Part shown: piece after piece, positions 26,888 through 35,575 of the stretch
How positions within the stretch are numbered: the first letter of the stretch is position 1
Layout: the number at the start of each line of letters is the position of its first letter
Source of the DNA: Pseudoduganella namucuonensis
GTDB lineage: Bacteria > Pseudomonadota > Gammaproteobacteria > Burkholderiales > Burkholderiaceae_D
Assembly (NCBI RefSeq): GCF_900116645.1
Contig: NZ_FPBO01000026.1
Coordinates: 1-64,000, forward strand
DNA length: 64,000 nt
Direction: 5' to 3'
Program-made: the position numbers and the translations under genes
Notes under the pieces: generated by a model
Database searches by the model: none
The model's input: only the letters and a program-made list of their open reading frames with translations
Told to the model about the DNA's origin: nothing

Positions 26888-27688
26888 CTATACCGCCTTG
26901 TCCATCTTCTGCACCACGTAGGTCGGCGCCTCCTTGGGCGGCGCCACCAGCTTGATGATGGCCATGGTGCAGTTGTCGCCCTTGCCCTTGGCGCGTTCCA
27001 TGGCCTTGGTGATCAGCCGCTCGGACGCCTGCCGCGGCGTGCCGCGCGCCACGGCGGCGGCCAGTTCGGCGTCGGTGAAGTATTGCCACAGGCCGTCCGA
27101 GCACAGCAGGAAGGCGTCGCCCGGCTGCAGGTTCTCGTGCACGCCGATGGTCACGAAGGGCTGCTTTTGCCGGTTGCCCAGCACATTGTTCAGCATGCGC
27201 GTGCTGCGGTGTTTTTGCGCCGCCTCCAGCGGCAGCTTGTCCACGTTCACCAGGTAATCGACGTAGGCGCTGTTGTTGCTGCGCATGGCGCAGTGTTCGT
27301 TGGTAAAACGATACAGGCGCGACTCGCCCACGTGGGTCCAGATGGCCTGGCCCTGCGGCGTCAGCACCAGCAGCACCAGCGTCGATTGCGGCTCGCTGTT
27401 GACGGCGGGGTTCATCACGATCACGTCGTGCGCCTCCTGCGCTATGCTGCGCAGCAACTCCTTGAGGCGGGGCAGGCTGGCGCTGTCGCCGGCGCGGTAT
27501 TCGTCGAACAGGTGCTTGCTGGTGTGCAGCACCTGCTCGGCGGCGACGGACGAGCCCATGCCGTCGGCCAGCACGGCCATCACGTAGCCGGGCGCGCGCG
27601 CCGCCGTGTACAGCGCGGCGCGGTCCGTTTGCTGGGGCCGGCTGCCCAGGTGCTGGGCGGTGCCGGCTTCGATTTTGTATGTGCTCAT
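26888..27688 (-). CDS. PP2C-type Ser/Thr protein phosphatase
   Basis: A 266-aa single-domain, soluble PPM-family phosphatase. Metal-binding motifs are visible: Asp in the N-terminal QQTDRAA, VLADGMGSS (DGMG), LCSDGLWQYFTDAEL (SDG) and GKGDNCTMAIIKL (GDN). It should dephosphorylate Ser/Thr phosphoproteins using Mn/Mg. No kinase is adjacent; the LRR-kinase at 12376 is the only Ser/Thr-type kinase in the window and any link is speculative. It converges on the hydroxylase gene. Confidence 0.92.
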   Translation of the reverse strand: MSTYKIEAGTAQHLGSRPQQTDRAALYTAARAPGYVMAVLADGMGSSVAAEQVLHTSKHLFDEYRAGDSASLPRLKELLRSIAQEAHDVIVMNPAVNSEPQSTLVLLVLTPQGQAIWTHVGESRLYRFTNEHCAMRSNNSAYVDYLVNVDKLPLEAAQKHRSTRMLNNVLGNRQKQPFVTIGVHENLQPGDAFLLCSDGLWQYFTDAELAAAVARGTPRQASERLITKAMERAKGKGDNCTMAIIKLVAPPKEAPTYVVQKMDKAV

Positions 27689-27810
27689 GGGGTCAAGCTA
27701 GCCTGCTTCTGTGCGCTGAGTTAAACTATGCACTGGTAAACAGTTTTGTTGCAAGCGTGCAGTTGTTGACCATGCGAAACTGTTGGCAAAATAACAGAAA
27801 CTGGGATCCA

Positions 27811-28011
27811 ATGACAGACGTAGAAGAAATCAAGCGCCGTATCATCGAGCTCGACGTGGAACACCGCGATCTGGACGCCGTGATTGAAATGCTGACGCTG
27901 GATGGCCATCATGATCAATTGCAACTGCGTCGCCTGAAGAAACGGAAGTTGCAATTGAAAGACTATATCACCCTGCTGAAAATGCAGCTGGTTCCGGACG
28001 TTCCCGCCTGA
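27811..28011 (+). CDS. YdcH/DUF465 small helical protein
   Basis: A 66-aa protein with the family pattern EHRDLDAVIEML...DQLQLRRLKKRKLQLKDYI, a short two-helix coiled hairpin. Function in the family is unknown. The frame is open upstream to 27679, but that part is not protein-like; ATG 27811 gives the standard length. It lies 28 bases before the helicase gene and may be co-transcribed with it. Confidence 0.85.
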   Translation: MTDVEEIKRRIIELDVEHRDLDAVIEMLTLDGHHDQLQLRRLKKRKLQLKDYITLLKMQLVPDVPA

Positions 28012-28039
28012 GCGCGTCCCCGCCCCACCTTAGCTTATT

Positions 28040-30076
28040 TTGACCGATCCCCAACTCACGCCCTCGGCGCCCGCCGACAGCGGCGAACCCCAACTTCCTC
28101 CTGGCAAACACGATGCCGAGATCGACCGCTTGTTCGGTCCCGGCGGGCCGCTGAGTCCGGCGGTGGGGGGCTTTCGCCCGCGCAAATCGCAAACCGAGAT
28201 GGCGAAGGCCATCGCCAACGCGATCGCGGAGCAGAGCACGCTGATCGCCGAGGCGGGCACGGGCACCGGCAAGACCTTCGCCTACCTGGTCCCGGCGCTG
28301 CTGTGGGGCGGCAAGACCATCGTCTCCACCGGCACCAAGAACCTGCAGGACCAGCTGTTCCTGCGCGACATCCCCACCGTGCGCGCCGCGCTGCAGGCGC
28401 CGGTCTCGGTGGCGCTGCTGAAGGGGCGCGGCAACTACGTGTGCCACTACCACCTGGAGCGCACGCTGCAGAACGGCCGCATGACCTCGCGCGAGGACGT
28501 CGGCCACCTGCGCGAGATCTCCCGCTTCCTGAAAATGACCAGCTCCGGCGACAAGGCCGAGCTGGCGCGCGTGCCGGAAAACGCGCTGATCTGGAACCTG
28601 GTCACCTCCACCCGCGACAACTGCATGGGCGCCGAGTGCCAGTATTACCAGGACTGCTTCGTGATGAAGGCGCGCAAGGAGGCGCAGCAGGCGGACGTGG
28701 TGGTGGTCAACCACCACCTGTTCTTCGCCGACGTGGCGCTGAAGGACACCGGCGTGGCCGAGCTGCTGCCGTCGGCCAACACCATCATCTTCGACGAGGC
28801 GCACCAGCTGCCGGACACGGCGACGCTGTTCTTCGGCGACACCTTCTCCACCTCCCAGGTGCTGGAGCTGTGCCGCGACGTGCTGGCCGAGGGCCTGTCC
28901 CACGCGCGCGACGGCGCCGACTGGGGCAAGACCGTGACGGTGGTGGAAAAGGCGGCGCGCGACCTGCGCCTGACCTTCCCGCAAGACATCGTGCGCCTGT
29001 CGCTGCCGCAGATCGCCCCGTCCAGCGAGTTCTTCCCCGCGCTGGAAACCCTGAAGGACGAGCTGGACGGCCTGATCGCCGTGCTCGACAAGCAGGCCGA
29101 GCGCGCCGAGACCCTGGAGCAGTGCCGCGTGCGCGCCACCGAGCTGGCGCAGCAGCTGCGCGACTGGAAATTCGATCCCAAGGCCAAGGTGGCCAAGGGC
29201 GAGGAGGCGGTGTTCTGGGTGGAGGCCTACACCAGTTCGCTGCAGCTGCACAAGACGCCGCTGTCGATCGCGCCCATCTTCAACGGCCAGCGCGAGGGCG
29301 TGCCGCGCAGCTGGATCTTCACCTCCGCGACCCTGGCGGTGAAGAACGACTTCAAGCACTTCGCCGAGCAGATGGGGCTGGCCGGCGAACCGGCGCGCAC
29401 CTGGCCCAGCCCGTTCAACTACGAGCAGCAGGGCATCCTGTACGTGCCGACCGGCCTGCCGGACCCGAACTCCATGGGCTACACGGACGCCGTGCTGGAC
29501 GCGGCGCTGCCGGTGATCGAGGCCTCGGGCGGGCGCGCTTTCCTGCTGTGCACGACCCTGCGCGCGGTGAAGCGCGCGGCCGAGCGCCTGCGCGACGAGT
29601 TCGAGAAGCGCGGCCTGCCGTATCCGCTGTTCGTGCAGGGCGACAAGGGGCGCACCGAGTTGCTGGACCAGTTCCGCAAGTCCGGCAACGGCGTGCTGAT
29701 CGGCAGCCAGAGCTTCTGGGAGGGCGTGGACGTGCGGGGCGAGGCCTTGTCGCTGGTGATCATCGACAAGCTGCCGTTCGCGCCGCCGGACGACCCGGTG
29801 CTGGCCGCGCGCATCGAGGTGATGGAAAAGCAGGGCATGAACGGTTTCATGCACCACACGCTGCCGGAGGCCATCATCAACCTCAAGCAGGGCGCCGGCC
29901 GCCTGATCCGCGACGAGGGCGACCGCGGCGTGCTGATGCTGTGCGACCCGCGCGTCATCAGCAAGCCCTACGGCCGCCGCATCTGGCAAAGCCTGCCGCC
30001 GTTCAAGCGCACCCGCGAGGCGGCCGAGGTGATCGCCTTCTTCCAGGGCGAAGCCGCCGCCCCCGAATCGACCTGA
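28040..30076 (+). CDS. XPD/DinG-type ATP-dependent DNA helicase (YoaA-like)
   Basis: A 678-aa superfamily 2 iron-sulfur helicase, 5'-3' polarity in known relatives, acting in replication and repair. Walker A is GTGTGKT (73-79); DEAH box is 252-255. The four [4Fe-4S] cysteines are C135, C195, C200 and C206. The C-terminal motif QGAGRLIRDEGDRG is motif VI. The start is a TTG at 28040 without an evident Shine-Dalgarno; no in-frame ATG occurs until residue 54, too far in. Whether it is better called DinG or YoaA cannot be settled here; the lack of an exonuclease domain and the length favour YoaA. Confidence 0.9.
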   Translation: MTDPQLTPSAPADSGEPQLPPGKHDAEIDRLFGPGGPLSPAVGGFRPRKSQTEMAKAIANAIAEQSTLIAEAGTGTGKTFAYLVPALLWGGKTIVSTGTKNLQDQLFLRDIPTVRAALQAPVSVALLKGRGNYVCHYHLERTLQNGRMTSREDVGHLREISRFLKMTSSGDKAELARVPENALIWNLVTSTRDNCMGAECQYYQDCFVMKARKEAQQADVVVVNHHLFFADVALKDTGVAELLPSANTIIFDEAHQLPDTATLFFGDTFSTSQVLELCRDVLAEGLSHARDGADWGKTVTVVEKAARDLRLTFPQDIVRLSLPQIAPSSEFFPALETLKDELDGLIAVLDKQAERAETLEQCRVRATELAQQLRDWKFDPKAKVAKGEEAVFWVEAYTSSLQLHKTPLSIAPIFNGQREGVPRSWIFTSATLAVKNDFKHFAEQMGLAGEPARTWPSPFNYEQQGILYVPTGLPDPNSMGYTDAVLDAALPVIEASGGRAFLLCTTLRAVKRAAERLRDEFEKRGLPYPLFVQGDKGRTELLDQFRKSGNGVLIGSQSFWEGVDVRGEALSLVIIDKLPFAPPDDPVLAARIEVMEKQGMNGFMHHTLPEAIINLKQGAGRLIRDEGDRGVLMLCDPRVISKPYGRRIWQSLPPFKRTREAAEVIAFFQGEAAAPEST

Positions 30077-30107
30077 GCCGCCGCCCAACCGGCGTCAGCA
30101 GCCTTTC

Positions 30108-30120
30108 GGGGTCAGACCCC
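30108..30120. repeat. GGGGTC/GACCCC palindromic element, copy 2
   Basis: GGGGTCAGACCCC, 32 bases after the helicase stop. It is bracketed by a 14-base direct repeat, CCCAACCGGCGTCA, at 30084-30097 and 30118-30131. The second repeat copy overlaps the palindrome end by three bases. Confidence 0.65.
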
Positions 30121-30150
30121 AACCGGCGTCAACAATGGCGTGGCGCCGCG

Positions 30151-30168
30151 CGCCGCTCGAAAGCGGCG
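30151..30168. terminator. GC hairpin between convergent helicase and oxidoreductase genes
   Basis: A perfect 7-bp stem CGCCGCT-CGAA-AGCGGCG, ten bases from the oxidoreductase stop. There is no T-run on either side, so any terminator role is weak; a REP-like or stability role is possible. Confidence 0.35.
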
Positions 30169-30177
30169 TTCGCTGCG

Positions 30178-31158
30178 TCAGCGCTGCGGCTGGATCACGA
30201 CCTTGCCGGTGACCTTGCGGGCGGCCATGTCGTTCAGCGCCTGCGGGGTCTCGGCCAGCGCGTAGCGGGCGGAGATGTGGGGGCGGATCTTGCCTTCGGC
30301 CATCCAGCCCAGCAGTTGCATCATGCCGGCCAGGTTGGCTTTCGGCTCGCGCTTGGCGTATTCGCCCCAGAACACGCCGACCAGCGACGCGCCCTTCAGC
30401 AGCGCCAGGTTGAGCGGCAATTTCGGGATCTCGCCGTTGGCGAAACCCACCACCAGGTAGCGCCCGCGCCAGGCGATCGAACGGAACGCCGCCTCGGCGT
30501 AGTCGCCGCCCACCGGGTCGTAGACCACGTCCGGTCCCTTGCCGCCGGTGAGGGCCTTGATCGCCTCGCGCAGGTCTTGCGTGCCGTAGTTGATCAGCTC
30601 GTCCGCGCCGTGCTCCTTGCACACGGCCAGCTTCTCGTCGGTGGAGGCGGCCGCGATCACGCGCGCGCCCAGCGCCTTGCCGATCTCGATCGCCGCCAGT
30701 CCCACGCCGCCCGCCGCGCCCAGCACCAGCATGGTTTCGCCGGCCTTCAAGGCCGCGCGGTCCACCACCGCGTGGTGCGAGGTGCCGTAGGTGAGGGTGA
30801 TGGCGGCGGCCGTGTCGAAGTCCATGCCCGGCGGCATCGGCATCAGCGCCTGCACCGGCACCGCCAGCTGCTGCGCGAAGGCGCCGTGCGCGGAGAACGC
30901 GATCACCTTGTCGCCCGGCTTGAAGGCCGTCACGCCGTCGCCCACCGCGCGCACGACGCCGGCCACCTCGTTGCCCGGGGTGAACGGCAGCTCGGGCTTG
31001 TACTGGTACTTGCCCTGGATGATCAACACGTCCGGGAAGTTCACGCCGGCCGCCTGCACGTCCAGCACCACGTGGCCCGGCGCGGCGACCGGGTCCGGCA
31101 ATTCCTCCACGGCCAGGGTGTCGGGCAGGCCCCAGGCTTTGCATACGATGGCTTTCAT
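30178..31158 (-). CDS. Zinc-independent NADPH:quinone oxidoreductase (MDR family)
   Basis: A 326-aa medium-chain reductase of the quinone oxidoreductase type. The N-terminal GroES-like domain has GVNFPDVLIIQGKYQ and PFTPGNEVAG; the Rossmann domain has LGAAGGVGLAAIEIGKALGA. The zinc-ligand pattern of alcohol dehydrogenases is absent. It should reduce quinones or enoyl/enone substrates with NADPH. AAGGAGACCT stands right before the ATG. A TetR-type dyad lies about 27 bases upstream of its start. Confidence 0.9.
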   Translation of the reverse strand: MKAIVCKAWGLPDTLAVEELPDPVAAPGHVVLDVQAAGVNFPDVLIIQGKYQYKPELPFTPGNEVAGVVRAVGDGVTAFKPGDKVIAFSAHGAFAQQLAVPVQALMPMPPGMDFDTAAAITLTYGTSHHAVVDRAALKAGETMLVLGAAGGVGLAAIEIGKALGARVIAAASTDEKLAVCKEHGADELINYGTQDLREAIKALTGGKGPDVVYDPVGGDYAEAAFRSIAWRGRYLVVGFANGEIPKLPLNLALLKGASLVGVFWGEYAKREPKANLAGMMQLLGWMAEGKIRPHISARYALAETPQALNDMAARKVTGKVVIQPQR

Positions 31159-31184
31159 AGGTCTCCTTGATTGTTGTTAAAAAT

Positions 31185-31200
31185 TAGCACGTGCGTTCTA
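31185..31200. promoter_or_regulatory. TetR-type operator dyad upstream of the quinone oxidoreductase
   Basis: TAGCACG-TG-CGTTCTA, a 16-base dyad with one mismatched pair, contains the palindrome GCACGTGC. It lies in the divergent gap, 27 bases from the oxidoreductase start and 106 bases from the TIR start, so it most likely controls the oxidoreductase. No TetR gene is in the window. Confidence 0.5.
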
Positions 31201-31305
31201 TTTTACCCCGGTTCGGGCCCTTGTGTCCGATTGAGAATTCGCAAAGGCGACTGTGGCGCGGTGACTACAGTGAAAACGAGGGCATGCATACGATCGGGGG
31301 TTGCC

Positions 31306-31911
31306 ATGGGCATCCGCTACGGCTGTTTCTTCAGTTACGCGCACGGGCAGCACGCTTACATGAGCAAGTTCAAGAACGATCTTGCGGACGCGCTGCGGTG
31401 TTACCTGGAGCCGCATTTCGACAACGAAAGCGAGCTGTTCGTCGACACCGAACAACTGGGCGGCGGCGACGACCTGGACCGCCGCATCGCGCTGGCGCTG
31501 TGCGAAAGCGTCTGCATGATCATGATCTACACCCCCAAGTACGAGGCGCACGCCTACACGCGTCGCGAGTTCGCCGCCATGCAGCTGATCGAGGAGGAGC
31601 GGCGCGCCTGGTATCCGCTGCCCAGCCACCTGATCATCCCCGTCATCATGACGCGCCATCCGCTGTGCCTGCCGCCGCAGATCACCAATCCCGGCATGTA
31701 CGTCGATTTTTCGCGCTACACGCTGGCCACCGGCGACCTGAAGACCAATCCGGACTTCCTGCCCGACATCGAGAAGATCGTGCAGCGCATCGCGGCCCAC
31801 TACCACTACCTGAAACACTGCATCCCGCCAGGCCACGATTGCAGCCGCTTCGTGCTGCCGCCGATACCGGAAGTCTGGCGCGCCGAGCCGCCTCCCCATT
31901 TTCCCCGTTAA
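31306..31911 (+). CDS. TIR-like domain protein
   Basis: A 201-aa protein, nearly all one TIR-type domain. Box 1 is YGCFFSYAHG (5-14). The BB-loop region is LFVDTEQLGGGDD (44-56), then an aliphatic strand CMIMIYTPKY (70-79) and YTRREF (84-89), where E88 occupies the place of the NADase catalytic Glu of many bacterial TIRs. Activity as a nucleotide hydrolase is therefore possible but unproved. The closest overall look is to TIR-like proteins such as FxsC of FxSxx-COOH clusters. ATG 31306 has a G-rich Shine-Dalgarno. The ParA-TPR gene starts 13 bases after the stop, a clear two-gene operon. Confidence 0.8.
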   Translation: MGIRYGCFFSYAHGQHAYMSKFKNDLADALRCYLEPHFDNESELFVDTEQLGGGDDLDRRIALALCESVCMIMIYTPKYEAHAYTRREFAAMQLIEEERRAWYPLPSHLIIPVIMTRHPLCLPPQITNPGMYVDFSRYTLATGDLKTNPDFLPDIEKIVQRIAAHYHYLKHCIPPGHDCSRFVLPPIPEVWRAEPPPHFPR

Positions 31912-31924
31912 AAAAAGGTGCATC

Positions 31925-33844
31925 ATGGACCACCCGCAACCGCATTTGCCGGCGCTCGCCACGCCCGGAGACGTTATCACATTTCATTCCCACAAGGGCG
32001 GCGCCGGGCGCAGCACCGCCCTGGCCAACATCGGCCTGCTGCTGGCCGGGCGCGACCACGCGACGCGGCCGGTGCTGATGATCGACTGGGACCTCGACGC
32101 GCCCGGCCTGCACCAGTATTTCCAGGCCGGCGACGACGGTCCCGGCGTGCTGGAGTTCTTCCTGGCTTGCCGCGAGCAGTTGCGCCGGCGCCGCCGCCGT
32201 CCGGGCGAGGACAAGGAGGGCCAGGACGGCGCCGAGCTGGCCAGGCAGGTGCTGGCGGCCGTGGGCTGGGAGCGTTACGTGGTGCGGGTGGACCCGGGCC
32301 GGCCGCTGTACCTGATGCGCGCCGGCCGGCAGGACAGCGGCTACGCCGAGCGGCTGGCCGGCCTGGACTGGGAGTCGCTGTTCCTGTCCTGCCCGGCCCT
32401 GTTCCGCTGCTTCTCGGAGTTGCTGGCGCGCCACTTCCGCCACGTGCTGGTCGACGCGCGCAGCGGCCGGGGCGATTGCGCCGGCATCTGCACCGTCCTG
32501 CTGCCGACCCGGCTGGTGCTGCTGTTCGAGGCCAGCCGCCAGAACCTGGACGGGCTGCAGGCGCTGGTGCTGCGCGCCACCACCTACCGCCGCAGCCACG
32601 AGGAGGAGCAGCGCCCGCTGCTGGTGTATCCGCTGCCGGCCCGGCTGGACCTGGAGGACGCGGCCAGGCGCGCGCAATGCCGCCACGGCGAGGCCGGCTA
32701 CCAGCCGGCGTTTGAGCGCGTGCTGGGCGAGGCCTACGGCCTGACCCGGGTGTCGCTGGACAGCTATTTCGACGAGGTGCAGCTGCCGCAGACGCGCGCC
32801 CTGGCCTACGGCGAGCAGTTGCCGGCCCGCGACGAGCCGCTGGCCGACCGCCTGTCCGCCACGCGCGGCTACGAGTCGCTGCTGCTGTGGCTGGAGGACG
32901 GCCATCCGCCCTGGCGTTCGCGCGCCGAGATGCCGCTGCTGCGGGCGGTCGAGCGCGCGCGGAGCGAACTGGACGACGGCAATGCGCGCCGCCTGCTGCT
33001 GGCGCGCGAGCTGTACCGGCTGGGCGAACTGCACCGCGAGGAGGGGCGTCCGCTGCCGGCCATGCTGAGCTTCCGCGAAAGCGTGGAACTGCACGCCAAG
33101 GCGCTGGGCGAGGAGCATCTGGACACCGTGTCGGCCAAGGCGCAACTGGCCGGATTGCTGCTGGGCCAGGGCCGGATGGACGAGGCGCGCCTGCTGCTGC
33201 GCTGCGTGGTCGAGACGCGCGCCAGGCTGCTGGGCGCCGAGCACGCGGACGTGCTGGAGGCGCGCGCGGCCCAGGCCCGCGCCTTGGCCGGGCAGGGCCA
33301 TTTCGCCGCCGCGCTGGCGCGCCAGGAGGAGGTGCTGCGGGTGCTGCTGAGGCGCTGGGGCCGGGACCATCCCATGACCCTGGACGGCATCGCCGCGCGC
33401 GCGGCCATGCTGTACCAGGCGGGCGAACTGGAGCCGGCGCGCCAGGCGCAGGAACAGGTGCTGGCGGCGCGCGTCCGGCTGCTGGGCGCCGGCCACGCCG
33501 CCACGCTGGAGGCCGGCGAGGCGCTGGCGCGCACCCTGGCGCGCATGGAGCGGGACGACGGCCCGCTGGAGGCCGGCATGCCGCCCTCCCAGGGGACGGA
33601 GCCCGCGCCGCGCCGCGTGTCCGGCGTGCAGCAGGAGCCTGGACACTACGGCGCGGGGCAGGGCGCGGAGCACGCCGTCCCGCCCCGGCGCGCCTACGGC
33701 GCCTGGCCCTACGCCGCGCAGGCGCAACCGGCGCCGCGGGAGGAGCAGGCGGCCAACGTGTTTTCGCTGTGGAACGTCCGCCTCGCGCCCCAAGAGCCGG
33801 ACGCCGCGCCGGCGCCGGACGGGGAGCGCGCCGAACTGCCCTGA
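31925..33844 (+). CDS. ParA/MinD-like ATPase fused to kinesin-light-chain-type TPRs
   Basis: A 639-aa soluble protein. The N-terminal half (about 15-325) is a deviant Walker A ATPase: HKGGAGRS has the signature K24, but the usual P-loop Lys is R29. DWDLDAPGLH (54-63) and HVLVDARSG (173-181) mark the other nucleotide motifs. The C-terminal part (about 350-545) has TPRs with an LGxxH(x)DT pattern at about 394, 436, 478 and 520, an exact 42-residue period as in kinesin light chain. The last 95 residues are Pro/Ala-rich and disordered. AAGGTG precedes the ATG. The layout resembles FxsT-type proteins, but no radical SAM or precursor gene is near. I infer that it senses or positions and controls the TIR protein. 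Confidence 0.8.
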   Translation: MDHPQPHLPALATPGDVITFHSHKGGAGRSTALANIGLLLAGRDHATRPVLMIDWDLDAPGLHQYFQAGDDGPGVLEFFLACREQLRRRRRRPGEDKEGQDGAELARQVLAAVGWERYVVRVDPGRPLYLMRAGRQDSGYAERLAGLDWESLFLSCPALFRCFSELLARHFRHVLVDARSGRGDCAGICTVLLPTRLVLLFEASRQNLDGLQALVLRATTYRRSHEEEQRPLLVYPLPARLDLEDAARRAQCRHGEAGYQPAFERVLGEAYGLTRVSLDSYFDEVQLPQTRALAYGEQLPARDEPLADRLSATRGYESLLLWLEDGHPPWRSRAEMPLLRAVERARSELDDGNARRLLLARELYRLGELHREEGRPLPAMLSFRESVELHAKALGEEHLDTVSAKAQLAGLLLGQGRMDEARLLLRCVVETRARLLGAEHADVLEARAAQARALAGQGHFAAALARQEEVLRVLLRRWGRDHPMTLDGIAARAAMLYQAGELEPARQAQEQVLAARVRLLGAGHAATLEAGEALARTLARMERDDGPLEAGMPPSQGTEPAPRRVSGVQQEPGHYGAGQGAEHAVPPRRAYGAWPYAAQAQPAPREEQAANVFSLWNVRLAPQEPDAAPAPDGERAELP

Positions 33845-33940
33845 GCATGCGGCGGGGCCCGTCTCCCCGCCCGAAATTTATCTGCTGCAACGGCTTTGGC
33901 CATGCGCTGGAGCCCCGTTGCTTCAGGTAAAATCGCTGCC

Positions 33941-34678
33941 ATGCGTATCCTAATTAGTAACGACGACGGTTATCTGGCGCCCGGCATCACCGCCCTGGCC
34001 GACGCGCTGGCGGCCATCGCCGACATCATCGTGGTGGCGCCCGAGGGCAACCGTTCCGGGGCCTCGAATTCGCTGTCGCTGGACCGCCCGCTGTCGGTGC
34101 AGCGCGCCCCGAATGGTTTTTATTTTGTCAACGGAACCCCCACCGACTGCGTGCACATCGCGCTGACCGGCATGCTGACCGAGAAGCCCGACCTGGTGGT
34201 GTCGGGCATCAACAACGGCCCCAACATGGGGGACGACACGCTGTACTCCGGCACGGTGGCGGCCGCCACCGAGGGTTATCTGTTCGGCATCCCCGCCATC
34301 GCCTTCTCGCAGGGCGCCTTCGGCTGGGAGCACATCGACGACGCGGCCAAGGTCGCGCGCGACATCGTGCAGCGCCATTTCGACACCCTGCCGCGGCCGT
34401 ACCTGCTGAACGTCAACATCCCGAACCGGCCGTACGCCGCCATGGGGCCGCTGGCGGCCACGCGGCTGGGCAAGCGCCACCAGTCCGAGCCGGTGATCCG
34501 CTCGCACGACCCGCGTGGCCGCGAGATCTTCTGGATCGGCCCGCCCGGCGCCTGCAAGGACGCCGGCGAGGGCACCGATTTCCACGCCGTGTCCCAGGGC
34601 TGCGTGTCGCTGACGCCGCTGCAGATCGACCTCACCCACCGCACCCAGCTCGAGACGCTGGCAAAAGGCCTGGCATGA
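33941..34678 (+). CDS. surE: 5'/3'-nucleotidase SurE
   Basis: A 245-aa metal-dependent stationary-phase survival nucleotidase acting on nucleoside monophosphates. The metal site is at the N-terminus (ISNDDGY, D8-D9) with [12 protein letters not shown] and [20 protein letters not shown]. Its last four bases overlap the pcm start (ATGA). A TAAAAT -10-like box ends eight bases before the ATG, so initiation close to the start codon is possible. It heads the surE-pcm-nlpD-rpoS cluster. Confidence 0.96.
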   Translation: MRILISNDDGYLAPGITALADALAAIADIIVVAPEGNRSGASNSLSLDRPLSVQRAPNGFYFVNGTPTDCVHIALTGMLTEKPDLVVSGINNGPNMGDDTLYSGTVAAATEGYLFGIPAIAFSQGAFGWEHIDDAAKVARDIVQRHFDTLPRPYLLNVNIPNRPYAAMGPLAATRLGKRHQSEPVIRSHDPRGREIFWIGPPGACKDAGEGTDFHAVSQGCVSLTPLQIDLTHRTQLETLAKGLA

Positions 34679-35547
34679 CCGACAAGAACCGCACCTTCCC
34701 GCTGCCGCTGTCGTCCGTGGTGGACAAGCCGCAGAAAAAGCAGCCCGTGTTCTCGCCCGTGGCCACGCCGCAGACGGCGACGCAGAACGCGCGCAGCGCG
34801 GCGCAGGGCGGTTACCAGGCGGTGCGCCAGGCGCCGGCGGCGCCGTCGCGCCTGCACAGCCACGCGCTGGAGCGGGCCCAGCCGGTGCCGGCCGCGGCGC
34901 CGCGCCAGAACCCGCTGGTGTCGGACGCGGTGCGCCGCGCCATGGTGGCGCGGGTGGCCAGGCAGGGCGTGAAGGACACGGTGGTGCTGGGCGCGCTGGA
35001 GGCGGTGCCGCGCCACATGTTCATGGACGAGGCGCTGGCCTCCCAGGCCTACATCGACGCCTCGCTGCCGATCGGCCACCACCAGACCATTTCCCAGCCC
35101 TATATCGTGGCGCGCATGATCGAGGTGATGCGCAACGGCGGCCAGCTGCGCCGGGTGCTGGAGATCGGCACCGGCTGCGGCTACCAGGCGGCGGTGCTGT
35201 CCTGCCTGGCGCAGGAGGTGTATTCGATCGAGCGCATCAAGCCGCTGCACGAGCTGGCCAAGGCCAATTTGCGCCCCTTGCGGGTGGCGAACCTGCGTTT
35301 GCACTACGGAGATGGTATGCTAGGCCTGCCGCAGGCTGCCCCGTTCGATGGCATCATCCTGGCGGCGGCCGGCATGGAGGTCCCGCCGGCGCTGCTGGAA
35401 CAGCTGGCCGTGGGCGGCCGGCTGGTGGCCCCGGTGGGCGCGCGCACCCAGCATTTGCAGCTGGTGACGCGCCTGGGCAAGGCGGAGTGGGCCAGCCAGA
35501 CGCTGGAAGACTGCCATTTCGTGCCATTGCGCCCTGGAACCGTCTGA
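34675..35547 (+). CDS. pcm: Protein-L-isoaspartate O-methyltransferase with N-terminal extension
   Basis: A 290-aa repair enzyme that methylates isoaspartyl residues with S-adenosylmethionine. The catalytic domain begins near residue 80 and has the SAM motif [16 protein letters not shown] (161-176) and the PCMT signature [16 protein letters not shown]. The first 80 residues are a Pro/Ala/Gln-rich extension not present in the about 210-aa classical enzymes; extended forms are seen in related betaproteobacteria. It is translationally coupled to surE by a 4-base overlap. Confidence 0.94.
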   Translation: MTDKNRTFPLPLSSVVDKPQKKQPVFSPVATPQTATQNARSAAQGGYQAVRQAPAAPSRLHSHALERAQPVPAAAPRQNPLVSDAVRRAMVARVARQGVKDTVVLGALEAVPRHMFMDEALASQAYIDASLPIGHHQTISQPYIVARMIEVMRNGGQLRRVLEIGTGCGYQAAVLSCLAQEVYSIERIKPLHELAKANLRPLRVANLRLHYGDGMLGLPQAAPFDGIILAAAGMEVPPALLEQLAVGGRLVAPVGARTQHLQLVTRLGKAEWASQTLEDCHFVPLRPGTV

Positions 35548-35575
35548 ATCCGGCGAAGAAGATCAAATTTTAAGA

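Noticed and set aside
31171-31305. Earlier in-frame start for the TIR protein
   Set aside because: The upstream residues are not TIR-like and would overlap the divergent promoter interval; ATG 31306 gives box 1 at the normal place.
31306-33844. A complete FxSxx-COOH peptide-maturation cluster
   Set aside because: No radical SAM/SPASM enzyme and no short precursor ending in an FxSxx pattern was found within several kilobases.
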